From the NCBI GenBank assembly GCA_012727915.1, contig JAAYGD010000037.1, forward strand, positions 1 to 44,505: 44,505 nt of DNA, read 5' to 3'. A program made the position numbers and the translations under genes. The notes beneath the pieces are model-generated. The model was given only the letters and a program-made list of their open reading frames with translations. It did no database searches and had not been told where the DNA came from. Source of the stretch: Mycoplasmatota bacterium. Its GTDB lineage: Bacteria; Bacillota_I; Bacilli_A; RF39; UBA660. This document shows positions 32,144 to 40,763 of the stretch, piece after piece. Each line of letters opens with the position of its first letter. Within the stretch, counting starts at the first letter, position 1.

Positions 32144-34531
32144 TTATATTTGTTCTATATATTCCAATAATTTAATGAACATTCTAATAAATTTTTCTTC
32201 CAAACCTTTTTTCTTCAATTTTCTAATAGATATTCTCTTCTTTTTAATTGTATTATTAGAAAATAAAATACTACTTATTTCATCTTTTAAACTAGTTTCT
32301 ATTGATAAATCACTAATGATTTCATCAATATCTTCATTTATTAACCTTACTGCATCTATCTCTATTGCTTTACCTTTACATATTACTGTCAATTGACCAA
32401 TTGTATTTACATCTTTAACTTCAATAATGAAATCTCTTTCATCTTCATATGAAGTAAATGGCATAATAGTGCCATCAAAATTAATAGATATATCACTAGT
32501 TTTTCTAGTATTTCTAAACTTAATTCTATAATTTCTTTTATCAGGAATAATTCCAGCTTTTCCTTCAACTGCTCTAATTATTACAGTATAATTATTTTCT
32601 TGATAATTATAATCTATTGCTGTTTTTAAATAATCTCCCTTTTTATAAAGATTACTCGTTCCATCATCTTCATACAATTCATAAACATTACTTCTTCCTT
32701 GAAAAATATTTATATCTAAAAATGTTGGTGATACTGGATTATTACTTATACTCCTTGCCATAGGAATAACTGCACCACTTCTTACAAATACTGGATAATC
32801 TTCATCTTTAAAAAATGATACATGGCTTCTTTCACCCGGGAATTTTTTTCCGGTTTTAAAATCATACCAAGTTCCTTTTGGTAAATAAAACTTATGCACT
32901 ACTCTATTCATTATTTGATCTTTCTTTGAAGTAATTGGACAAATTAAAAACTCTTTTCCAAAATAATATTGATTCTTAAATAATGCATCATCATATATTT
33001 CTATATTTTTATAATATAAAGGTTGAATAATAGGAAGACCATCTTTATGGTATCTATATGCTTCAGAGTAAATATAAGGAATTAACTTATTTCTAAGTTG
33101 CATATATTCCTTTACAATTTCAAAAGTTTGAACATTCCATCTCCATGGTTCTCTTTTATAATATCTACCTTTGTCTACATGTATTCTAAATATTGGACTA
33201 AAACATCCTAATTGAATATATCTAGTATATAATTCTCCATCTTCTATTCCCCCACTAAAGCCACCTATATCGTGACTCCACCAAGAAATACCAATATTAG
33301 ATGCACTAGAATAAGTTTCTGGTAATAATTTTAAAGTATTCCATCCCACCTTAGTTTTACCGGAATATAAAATTCCATATCTATGAGAAGAAATCATTGG
33401 ATTTCTTGCAATATACATACCTCTTTTTATATCGGCTCTTCCTGAATCTAAATATCCATAATGACTATTAGCAAAATAAATATTTGTGTTAGTATCATCA
33501 TGAAAATCATTCCAAAAGAAATCTATTCCTATACTTTCTAAAGGATGAATTAAAAGCTTAAAATATACATCCAAAAATACTGGAGAGTATGGTGCATACT
33601 TAATAGGTACCCCTTCCAATACATTTATATATTTTCTCGCTTCATTATAATTAACTTCATTAGGTAATATTCCTTCTTTTGGATTAACATTTAAACCTAT
33701 TCTTATACCTCTATTATGAATGTTTTTTATAAATACTGTTGGATCTTTAATCAATTCTTTATTAAATGAATATCCAGTTTCCAATTCTTTTCTTCCATTA
33801 TACTCTCTACTATGCCAATCCTTATCTAATAACAATACCGATATAGGAATCTCTTCTTTAGTAAACCTTATAAATAATCTATTAATCATATCATCATTAT
33901 ATTTAAAATCTTTACTCCACCATATTCCAAAAGCATATCTTGGTAACATTGGAGGTATACCAGTTAATAAAAAATAATCTTTTAAAATACTAGTAAAATC
34001 ATTTCTATACATAAATACATATATATCTATTACTTCTTCTTTTCTACTTGCTAAAGATCCATCATCATTTACAACAAATGTATTAGAATCATTAATAGAC
34101 GCAAAACCATCAGTAGAAAACAATCCCTTTTGAAATAATATTTTTTTACCATCTAAATTTAACATATTAGCATTAAAATTTCTAACTTCCGGATTTGTAT
34201 AATACCAAACTTTATCAGTACCTTCTAAAGTTATTCTTAAGTTAGAAGTTGATTTAATATCACTATCTTTTACATAAGTCAAATTAAAATAATTAGTACT
34301 AATATCTAAATATCTTTCATCTTGTTTAATATTAAAATAAGGTACATCAAAATTTCTAAAGAGCGCAAATTGAGTAGGTCTATCATTAAATATACCTTTT
34401 TCACTATACTCTATTCTTAATAACTTATCAGTTAATACAGTAATTCTATATTTTTTTCCCTTAAAAACAGCCTTTTCTTTAGAAATGGCTTTTTCTTTAT
34501 CAAAAACAAATTGTGCTCCCAAATCATACAT
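32144..34531 (-). CDS. GH31 alpha-glucosidase/alpha-glycosidase
   Basis: 795 residues. N-terminal beta domain (about 1-195), then the TIM barrel with PRYAFGIWWSKDFKY, the nucleophile Asp in IDFFWNDFHDD (about 342) and the general acid in WWSHDIGGFSGG (about 418). FSPIFRIH and PWRW follow in the barrel, then C-terminal beta domains (YELYEDDGTS) and an extra charged helical end (about 735-795). No signal peptide, so it is a cytosolic exo-acting alpha-glycosidase, probably on maltose/isomaltose-type sugars; exact linkage is not predictable. GGGGTGA precedes the ATG. A 16-bp inverted repeat lies 22 bases upstream. Confidence 0.92.
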   Translation of the reverse strand: MYDLGAQFVFDKEKAISKEKAVFKGKKYRITVLTDKLLRIEYSEKGIFNDRPTQFALFRNFDVPYFNIKQDERYLDISTNYFNLTYVKDSDIKSTSNLRITLEGTDKVWYYTNPEVRNFNANMLNLDGKKILFQKGLFSTDGFASINDSNTFVVNDDGSLASRKEEVIDIYVFMYRNDFTSILKDYFLLTGIPPMLPRYAFGIWWSKDFKYNDDMINRLFIRFTKEEIPISVLLLDKDWHSREYNGRKELETGYSFNKELIKDPTVFIKNIHNRGIRIGLNVNPKEGILPNEVNYNEARKYINVLEGVPIKYAPYSPVFLDVYFKLLIHPLESIGIDFFWNDFHDDTNTNIYFANSHYGYLDSGRADIKRGMYIARNPMISSHRYGILYSGKTKVGWNTLKLLPETYSSASNIGISWWSHDIGGFSGGIEDGELYTRYIQLGCFSPIFRIHVDKGRYYKREPWRWNVQTFEIVKEYMQLRNKLIPYIYSEAYRYHKDGLPIIQPLYYKNIEIYDDALFKNQYYFGKEFLICPITSKKDQIMNRVVHKFYLPKGTWYDFKTGKKFPGERSHVSFFKDEDYPVFVRSGAVIPMARSISNNPVSPTFLDINIFQGRSNVYELYEDDGTSNLYKKGDYLKTAIDYNYQENNYTVIIRAVEGKAGIIPDKRNYRIKFRNTRKTSDISINFDGTIMPFTSYEDERDFIIEVKDVNTIGQLTVICKGKAIEIDAVRLINEDIDEIISDLSIETSLKDEISSILFSNNTIKKKRISIRKLKKKGLEEKFIRMFIKLLEYIEQI

Positions 34532-34552
34532 TGAATCACCCCAGTTATTCTA

Positions 34553-34568
34553 TGATATAAATATATCA
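34553..34568 (-). promoter_or_regulatory. Inverted repeat upstream of the GH31 gene
   Basis: TGATATA-AA-TATATCA, perfect dyad in the short gap between the murE terminator and the glucosidase ATG. Placement suits an operator or a promoter element for a sugar-responsive gene. There is no T-run. Confidence 0.4.
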
Positions 34569-34587
34569 CATTTAAATACTTAAAACA

Positions 34588-34608
34588 ATAAAAAAGGGAT
34601 TAACCCTC
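34588..34608 (-). terminator. Terminator of murE, overlapping its stop
   Basis: Short stem GAGGG-TTAAT-CCCTT on the minus strand (one G:T pair), followed by TTTTATTG. The TAA stop of murE is in the loop. Confidence 0.6.
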
Positions 34609-35976
34609 AATTATTTTGACCACTTCCTCTTTATCACTAAAGTGATGTTTAGTATCTCCTATTATTTGATAAGGCTCATGGCCTTTACCTAAAATCAACA
34701 AAACATCATTTTCTTTTAATAGACTTACTCCTTTTTTAATAGCGCTAACTCTATCAAATATAATTTCAAAGTTATCTTTATTTAAATCTCTAACAATATC
34801 ATCCATAATTTGTTTTTCATCCTCAAATCTTGGGTTATCATTTGTAAAGATTACATAATCAGATTTGTCAGTAGAAATTTTTCCCATAATAGGTCTTTTT
34901 GCTCTATCTCTATTACCACCACAACCTACAATTGTATATACTTTTCCCTTTTTATATTCATTAATACTATTTAATATGTTTTCTATAGCATCAGGGCTAT
35001 GCGCAAAATCAATAATTATATAAGAATCTTTATAATTGATTAAATCATATCTTCCATCAGGCGCTATTAATTCTTTAGTTTTTTCTAATATTAAATTAGA
35101 ATCAAATCCAAACTTTAATGCACTAATAAATGCATTCATATAATTATAAATATTATATTTTCCAGGAAGCAACAATTCAACATCATATATTTTACTTTTA
35201 TTTTCTATTTTAAAATTTGCTTCAATTTTAAATTCAGAACCATTCATATGTAAATGTATATCATATATTTTAAAATCACTTGAGGATTCTCCATAATAAA
35301 TATTATTATTTGTTTCTAATGCAAAGTTTTTATGATGAGGATCATCTTCATTAATAATTGCTAATCTATCTCCTCTTAACATTTTAAATAATTCTAACTT
35401 ACAATTCATATAATTTTCCATAGTTAAATGATAATCTAAATGATCTTGAGTTAAATTAGTAAAACAAGCAAGATCAAATTCTAATCCTGTTACTCTTCCA
35501 TATGATATAGCTTGACTACTTACTTCCATTACAATAGTCTTTATATTTTTTTCTTTACACTTTAAAAACATTTCATATAAATCAGTAATTTCTGGAGTAG
35601 TATTGTCTAACGAAACACATTCATCTTCTAAGATAAAACCAATAGTACCTATATATGCTGTCTTATGCCCCAATTTATTAAACAATTGATATACTAAATA
35701 ACTACTAGTAGTTTTACCATTAGTACCCGTTATTCCAATAAATTTAATATCTTTCAATTCATTATAATAAGTATCTTTTAAATATTTAGATAAAAAATCT
35801 TTTGTATTATCTACAATAACAGTTTCAACACTATAATTTCCATGCTCTGCGATAATCTTTGAAGCACCATTACTTATTGCTTGTTCTATATAATCATGAC
35901 CATCTCTACTTATTCCTTTTATTGCAATAAAAGTATCACCTTTAACTATTTTTCTAGAATCTAATTTTATATCCAC
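34600..35976 (-). CDS. murE: UDP-MurNAc-tripeptide synthetase MurE, meso-DAP type
   Basis: 458 residues. The GTG at 35976 is preferred to the ATG at 35988: GAGG at the murF end lies 6 bases before it, and the ATG has none. Substrate domain first, then P-loop GITGTNGKTTSS (about 81-92 from the GTG), VMEVSSQAISYGRVTGLEFD, FTNLTQDHLDYH and IDFAHSPDAIENIL. The amino-acid signature is DNPRFEDE; Arg in DNPR is the meso-diaminopimelate determinant, and lysine enzymes differ there. It adds the third stem residue to UDP-MurNAc-L-Ala-D-Glu. It is translationally linked to murF. Confidence 0.93.
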   Translation of the reverse strand: MDIKLDSRKIVKGDTFIAIKGISRDGHDYIEQAISNGASKIIAEHGNYSVETVIVDNTKDFLSKYLKDTYYNELKDIKFIGITGTNGKTTSSYLVYQLFNKLGHKTAYIGTIGFILEDECVSLDNTTPEITDLYEMFLKCKEKNIKTIVMEVSSQAISYGRVTGLEFDLACFTNLTQDHLDYHLTMENYMNCKLELFKMLRGDRLAIINEDDPHHKNFALETNNNIYYGESSSDFKIYDIHLHMNGSEFKIEANFKIENKSKIYDVELLLPGKYNIYNYMNAFISALKFGFDSNLILEKTKELIAPDGRYDLINYKDSYIIIDFAHSPDAIENILNSINEYKKGKVYTIVGCGGNRDRAKRPIMGKISTDKSDYVIFTNDNPRFEDEKQIMDDIVRDLNKDNFEIIFDRVSAIKKGVSLLKENDVLLILGKGHEPYQIIGDTKHHFSDKEEVVKIIEG

Positions 35977-35977
35977 T

Positions 35978-37561
35978 TTACACCTCATTAAATGTATCTA
36001 ACAAATCATTTTCAAATAAAGCATAAGTACTCTTACCCTTTAATTCATTTAACAATAGATAAGCCTCTTTAACATTATTAATTATATGTATCTTTTCTTC
36101 ATTATATTCCATAGATAACAATCCATCCAATATTGGTTCAGTTTGCTTTTTTCCAACCAATATAACTTCATCTGCAACCTTAGCAATTTCCATTCCAAAT
36201 TCCATATTTAATTTATATTCTTTTTCTCCTAATTCAATCATTCCAGGAGTTACTACTATTTTTTTACCTGGCATCATATCCAATACTTCAAGAGCAGACT
36301 TAGCTCCTACTGGATTAGAATTATAAGCATCATCTATTATATAAATACCATTTTGTTCTTTTAATTCCAATCTATGTTCTATTGGTTTTAATTTTTTAAC
36401 AGCTCTTTGTAAATTCTCTATATCAATTCCAAATTCCAATCCTAAAGCAACAGCTCCTAATATATTATATACATTATGTTTACCTAATAAAGTTGTTTCA
36501 AATTTATACTTCTTCTTTTTTATTATTATATTAAATACCAATCCATTATTAGACATCTTAATATCAGATGCATATATATCAGCTTCCTTATTGTCTATTC
36601 CAATCCAAATAATCTTACATTTATTTTTCAATTTATAACTAACTTGATTAGCATCATCTTTATTTAAAACTGCAATTCCATCACTTGGTAAACTTTCTAT
36701 CAATTCAAACTTACCTTTTTGAATATTTTCTTCACTCTTAAAGGTTTCCAAATGCGCTAAACCGATAGAAGTAATTATTCCATATTTAGGATGAACTATA
36801 TCACATAATTCCTTAATATCTCCTAACTTACATGCTCCCATTTCAACTACAAACATTTCTGTAAACTTATCCAAATCATTATTGATAGTTTTCATAATTC
36901 CATTAGGAGTATTAAAGCTCTTTGGTGTAGTAAAAGATATATATTTTGAATTTAATATATCATTTAATATATTCTTACTACTTGTCTTTCCATAACTACC
37001 AGTAACTCCAATTACCTTTAAATTAGGTCTATCTTTTAATTTTTCTTTTGCACTCTTTAAATAATAATTAAATACCATTAATTCAATTGGTTTATTTATT
37101 AAATTCGCAATATAAGTAATTACATAAGATAAAAAAGAAAACATAAAAAATATAGAAGAAATAGTTGCTAATCCCATTTTATCATAATTAATATATACAA
37201 AATAAATCATCACTCCAAACAATATAAATATAGTAAGCATTAATCTTTTAATTCTACTAGTAATTACAAATTTCTTCTTCTTTTGTTCTACCTTAGCGTG
37301 TTTTAATTCTATTACAAATGCAGTTGTATACACTAATAAATTAATTGCGAAATATTTATCAACCAATACTATTGTAATTATTAATACCGAAAATATAAAT
37401 ATTTCATAAGAACTAAATGTCTTACTAGTATTTTTAAATATCCATTTTAAATATCTATTGCTCTCATTATAGGAATTTTGTTGAAGCATATACATAGATT
37501 TCCTATACTTAAATAAAGTATAAAAGAAATATGGCATCAAGGAAAATAAGAACTCATTCAT
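35978..37561 (-). CDS. murF: MurF-type Mur ligase with N-terminal membrane domain
   Basis: 527 residues. The ATG at 37561 has AGGAG. Residues 1-155 carry about four or five hydrophobic helices (FSLMPYFFYTLF; IFIFSVLIITIVLV; LMLTIFILFGVMIYFVYI; ISSIFFMFSFLSYVITYIANLI) where MurF normally has its soluble UDP-sugar domain. The catalytic and C-terminal domains are standard: IGVTGSYGKTSSKNIL (about 185), PKSFNTPNGIMKTIN, VVEMGACKLGDIKELCDIV, TSIGLAHLETF, IIDDAYNSNPVGAKSALEVL and TPGMIELG. It should add D-Ala-D-Ala to the tripeptide, at the membrane. A different ligated substrate remains possible because the sugar domain is missing. Confidence 0.85.
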   Translation of the reverse strand: MNEFLFSLMPYFFYTLFKYRKSMYMLQQNSYNESNRYLKWIFKNTSKTFSSYEIFIFSVLIITIVLVDKYFAINLLVYTTAFVIELKHAKVEQKKKKFVITSRIKRLMLTIFILFGVMIYFVYINYDKMGLATISSIFFMFSFLSYVITYIANLINKPIELMVFNYYLKSAKEKLKDRPNLKVIGVTGSYGKTSSKNILNDILNSKYISFTTPKSFNTPNGIMKTINNDLDKFTEMFVVEMGACKLGDIKELCDIVHPKYGIITSIGLAHLETFKSEENIQKGKFELIESLPSDGIAVLNKDDANQVSYKLKNKCKIIWIGIDNKEADIYASDIKMSNNGLVFNIIIKKKKYKFETTLLGKHNVYNILGAVALGLEFGIDIENLQRAVKKLKPIEHRLELKEQNGIYIIDDAYNSNPVGAKSALEVLDMMPGKKIVVTPGMIELGEKEYKLNMEFGMEIAKVADEVILVGKKQTEPILDGLLSMEYNEEKIHIINNVKEAYLLLNELKGKSTYALFENDLLDTFNEV

Positions 37562-37622
37562 ATTATCAACTCCTATTATCATTTTATCATAAAAAGTAAT
37601 ATATTATATAAACATTTTTTGA

Positions 37623-37628
37623 TATAAT
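37623..37628 (+). promoter_or_regulatory. -10 element of murT-gatD
   Basis: TATAAT 16 bases before the murT ATG in the 83-base divergent gap with murF. No good -35 is seen. The transcript leader would be only about 10 bases and contain GGGTGA. Confidence 0.5.
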
Positions 37629-37644
37629 TAAATTGGGTGAAATT

Positions 37645-38958
37645 ATGAAATATATTTCTATTCTATTTGGAAAATTAGCAATTATACTTACCAAATTATT
37701 AAATAAAAAAGGTACTAACCTTCCAGGAGTAGTATCAAAAAAGATTAATAAAAATATATTAAGTAAATTTAATATAAAAGGAACTGTAATCGCAGTAACA
37801 GGTAGTTCTGGAAAAGGAAGTATAACTTCTTTAATATCTAATACATTAATAAAATTAAATGAAGATGTTATTCATAATACATATGGTTCTAATTTAGATA
37901 CTGGTATTATTTCTTTATTTCTAAAACATTGTGATTTAAAAGGAAATATTAATTCTAAATACATTGTGCTTGAAGTAGATGAAAGATATACCAAATATAT
38001 ATTTAAAGATACAAAACCTAAATATGTATTAATAAATAATTTATCTAGAGATCAACCTCCAAGAAATATGCATTTTGATTTTGTATTTGATGCAATAAAT
38101 AAAAATATAACTAAAGATATGCATTTAATAATAAACAAAGATGATCCATATTTAAGAAAATTTATTACAAATAATAAAGTTACATACTATGGAATAGAAG
38201 ATACTAAATATTCATATAAAGAATCATTATTTAAAAATTTAAATATTACTAGATGCCCATTATGTAATTCAAAATTAAACTATAAACATTATTTTTTTGA
38301 AACACTTGGAAATTACTCTTGTACTAAATGTAATTTTAAAAGAGGAGATGTAGAATACAAATTAACTGATTTAAATTTTGATAATCTTACTATGATTATT
38401 AATAATAAATATAAAGTTAATTTTGGATTTGATATGTTATTCTCAGTTTATAATGTACTTGGAGCTTATACATTATTATCACAATTAAATATAAAGAAAA
38501 GTGAAATTGCTAATACTATTTCATCATTAGAAACTAATAAGAAAATATTTAATAAATATAAATTTAATAATAGAAGTGTATTTGTATTAAACAATAAGAA
38601 TGAAAATGCTACTACATTTAATCAATCAATGCTTTATATAAATAGAGATAATAATTTAAAAACAATAGTAATTGGATGGAAAGAAATAAGTAGAAGATAT
38701 AAATATGATGATATTTCTTGGTTATATGATATAGATTTTAATTTAATGAATAATATAGATAAAGTAATATGTGTTGGAGTTCATAAATATACAATTGCTA
38801 ATAGAATTAAATATGCAGGAATAGATGAAGATAAAATACTTGTATTTGATACTTTAAACGATAGTTATAGCGCCATTAAAGATAGTAATGGCAATATATA
38901 TGCTGTAGTTAATTTTGATTACGTAGAGCCATTTAATGCCCTTATAGGAGGTAACTAA
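37645..38958 (+). CDS. murT: MurT-like Mur ligase (lipid II amidation ligase subunit)
   Basis: 437 residues. The ATG at 37645 (GGGTGA upstream) is preferred to the TTG at 37633. Mur ligase central domain with P-loop AVTGSSGKGSITSLIS, where MurT usually has TGTNGKTT. MurT-specific NNLSRDQPPR motif. A four-cysteine zinc ribbon (CPLC about 204-207, CTKC about 226-229) is inserted in the central domain. DUF1727-type C-domain (KVICVGVHKYTIANRIKYAGI). With GatD, MurT converts D-Glu of lipid II to D-iso-glutamine. It overlaps gatD (TAATG). It is divergent from murF/murE. Confidence 0.88.
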   Translation: MKYISILFGKLAIILTKLLNKKGTNLPGVVSKKINKNILSKFNIKGTVIAVTGSSGKGSITSLISNTLIKLNEDVIHNTYGSNLDTGIISLFLKHCDLKGNINSKYIVLEVDERYTKYIFKDTKPKYVLINNLSRDQPPRNMHFDFVFDAINKNITKDMHLIINKDDPYLRKFITNNKVTYYGIEDTKYSYKESLFKNLNITRCPLCNSKLNYKHYFFETLGNYSCTKCNFKRGDVEYKLTDLNFDNLTMIINNKYKVNFGFDMLFSVYNVLGAYTLLSQLNIKKSEIANTISSLETNKKIFNKYKFNNRSVFVLNNKNENATTFNQSMLYINRDNNLKTIVIGWKEISRRYKYDDISWLYDIDFNLMNNIDKVICVGVHKYTIANRIKYAGIDEDKILVFDTLNDSYSAIKDSNGNIYAVVNFDYVEPFNALIGGN

Positions 38959-39575
38959 TGAATATAGTAATTGCGCACCTTTATTATGATATTCTAAACC
39001 TGTATGGTGAATCAGGTAATATAGATGTATTAGAATACCATTTAAAAGATAACAATATAAAATACACTATTAAAAAATTAACATTAGAAGATAAATTAAA
39101 CTTTGATGAATATGATTTAGTATATATGGGTTCAGGTACAGAAAACAATCAAGCATATGCTTTAAATCATTTAAAACAATATAAAGAAGATATAAAAAAA
39201 AATATAGATAACAATAAATTATTTCTAATTACAGGTAATTCAATTGAACTTTTTGGAAAAGATGCATTAAATATATTTGAATTCACTTCTGAAAAACAAG
39301 ATAAAAGAACAGTATTAGAAATAAATACAAAAATAGATCAATTTGATTCAAACATACTAGGATTTATTAATCAACAAACTAAACTAAATAAAGATACAGA
39401 ATTTATTATAAACAAAAACTTTATAGGAACGCATCTTCTTGGGCCAATACTTGCAAGAAATCCCGAAGTATTAAAATATTTATTTAATAAATTAACTATA
39501 ATAAAAAAATTAAATCTATCTTTAGATGAAAAAGCTTATAAAGAATATATTAACTTCAAAGAGAATGTAAAATAA
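38958..39575 (+). CDS. gatD: GatD-like amidotransferase subunit lacking catalytic residues
   Basis: 205 residues (S. aureus GatD is about 243). The CobB/CobQ-type class I amidotransferase fold is recognisable: IAHLYYDILNLYGESGNIDVL at the start, DLVYMGSGTENNQAYAL, and GTHLLGPILARNPEVLKYLF at the end. However, the nucleophile-elbow position that normally reads ICGG.QLLG is here LITGNSIELFG, with Gly93 where the Cys belongs. The GTYLHGP-type catalytic His segment reads GTHLLGP, with Leu161. The ENH-type strand is also changed (GFINQQTKLN). The frame is continuous, so this is divergence and not a sequencing frameshift. GGAGG serves the ATG. It probably still pairs with MurT. Confidence 0.82.
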   Translation: MNIVIAHLYYDILNLYGESGNIDVLEYHLKDNNIKYTIKKLTLEDKLNFDEYDLVYMGSGTENNQAYALNHLKQYKEDIKKNIDNNKLFLITGNSIELFGKDALNIFEFTSEKQDKRTVLEINTKIDQFDSNILGFINQQTKLNKDTEFIINKNFIGTHLLGPILARNPEVLKYLFNKLTIIKKLNLSLDEKAYKEYINFKENVK

Positions 39576-39600
39576 AAGTTATTATATTCTTTTATTTTTT
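39570..39600 (+). terminator. Terminator of gatD, overlapping its stop
   Basis: Stem AAATAAAAG/CTTTTATTT (39570-39597) with a 10-base loop, merging into a T-run on the plus strand. Confidence 0.75.
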
Positions 39601-39606
39601 ATAGAG

Positions 39607-39615
39607 TGCTATAAT
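39607..39615 (+). promoter_or_regulatory. Extended -10 promoter of vanY-like gene
   Basis: TGCTATAAT, a TGn-extended consensus -10, 17 bases before the ATG. AAGGAG follows it in the leader. Confidence 0.6.
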
Positions 39616-39632
39616 TATTATAAGGAGAATAT

Positions 39633-40742
39633 ATGAGAAAAAGAAAAAAAAGAAAATTTAAAACTTTTTTGATTCTAATATTTTTATTAGGATTAGCTTT
39701 TATATTTTACTATATAGATAAAAACGATAATGATTATACAGATAAAGAAATAAATAAAAAATTAAAAGAACTAGGATATAAAGAAGATTCTATTAATAAA
39801 ATAAAAGAATTAAACTTAATAGATAAAATAAATGTTTATTCAAATAACTTAGAAGAAGCTTTAAATAAAAATATATTTAATGAAAACTGTATAGAAAGTT
39901 ATATTAATTTAAATAAAGATTTTAATACAATATATAAACTATGTAATTTAAATTATAATGATTCTGAAATAAAAGAAATTACTAATAATTTAGATTCAGA
40001 TACTATTAATAAAATTAATACTTATTTAGATAAATTAAGTCTTTATTCAACACATAATAATTTCATATTAGATAATTATGATAGATATAACAATTATGAA
40101 GAAACAGATATAAAGAAAAAAATATCATATGTAAATGTAAATTTAGATTATGAATTTTATGAAAATATAAAAGATTCAATAAATACAAATAATAACTTAG
40201 TATTAGTTAATAAATATTATAAATTAAGTGAAGATTATATTAATATTATGGATAACATAAGTATAGAATGCGCAGTAAGATATGATATTAAATTAGAAAC
40301 AAAAGCAAAAGAAGCATTTGAAAAACTATGTTTAGATGCTAAAGAATTAGGATATAAAATAGTAGGAGTATCAGGTTATAGATCATATAATACCCAAAAA
40401 ATAATATATAATAATTACTTAAAATCAGATTCTATTAAAAATGTTGATACCTACTCCGCTAGAGCAGGTCACTCAGAACATCAAACAGGATATGCTATAG
40501 ATGTATCAAATAACAATCTACCTTATAATAAATTTGGTTCTACTACAGAATATCAATGGGCAAAAGATAATATTCATAAATATGGATTTATTATTAGATA
40601 TACTACTGATAATCAATATATTACTGGATACAAAAATGAACCATGGCACTTTAGATATGTTGGAATTGAAGCAGCTACATACATTTATAACAACTCAATA
40701 ACATTAGAAGAATATTTATTAAACAATAAAGAAAAAATTTAA
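39633..40742 (+). CDS. Membrane-anchored D-Ala-D-Ala carboxypeptidase (VanY/M15B)
   Basis: 369 residues. Basic start (MRKRKKRKF), one membrane helix (FLILIFLLGLAFIFYYI), a helical stalk of about 190 residues, then the M15B domain (about 215-355). Zinc and catalytic motifs are complete: VSGYRSYNTQ, SARAGHSEHQTGYAIDV (His and Asp ligands) and EPWHFRYVG (WHxR with the third ligand). It should remove the terminal D-Ala from peptidoglycan stems outside the membrane. As the only such enzyme here, and with no VanRS or VanHAX genes, it is a housekeeping carboxypeptidase more likely than a resistance gene. Confidence 0.92.
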   Translation: MRKRKKRKFKTFLILIFLLGLAFIFYYIDKNDNDYTDKEINKKLKELGYKEDSINKIKELNLIDKINVYSNNLEEALNKNIFNENCIESYINLNKDFNTIYKLCNLNYNDSEIKEITNNLDSDTINKINTYLDKLSLYSTHNNFILDNYDRYNNYEETDIKKKISYVNVNLDYEFYENIKDSINTNNNLVLVNKYYKLSEDYINIMDNISIECAVRYDIKLETKAKEAFEKLCLDAKELGYKIVGVSGYRSYNTQKIIYNNYLKSDSIKNVDTYSARAGHSEHQTGYAIDVSNNNLPYNKFGSTTEYQWAKDNIHKYGFIIRYTTDNQYITGYKNEPWHFRYVGIEAATYIYNNSITLEEYLLNNKEKI

Positions 40743-40763
40743 AAGAAGCATATGCTTCTTTTA
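40740..40763. terminator. Bidirectional terminator between vanY-like gene and pdp
   Basis: Perfect 11-bp stem TAAAAGAAGCA/TGCTTCTTTTA with a 2-base centre and A/T-rich flanks, placed between convergent genes so that it serves both strands. Confidence 0.85.

Noticed and set aside
39633-40742. Vancomycin-resistance operon from the VanY-like gene
   Set aside because: No vanR, vanS, vanH, vanA or vanX genes are near; the unit is monocistronic beside murT/gatD, which fits a housekeeping carboxypeptidase.
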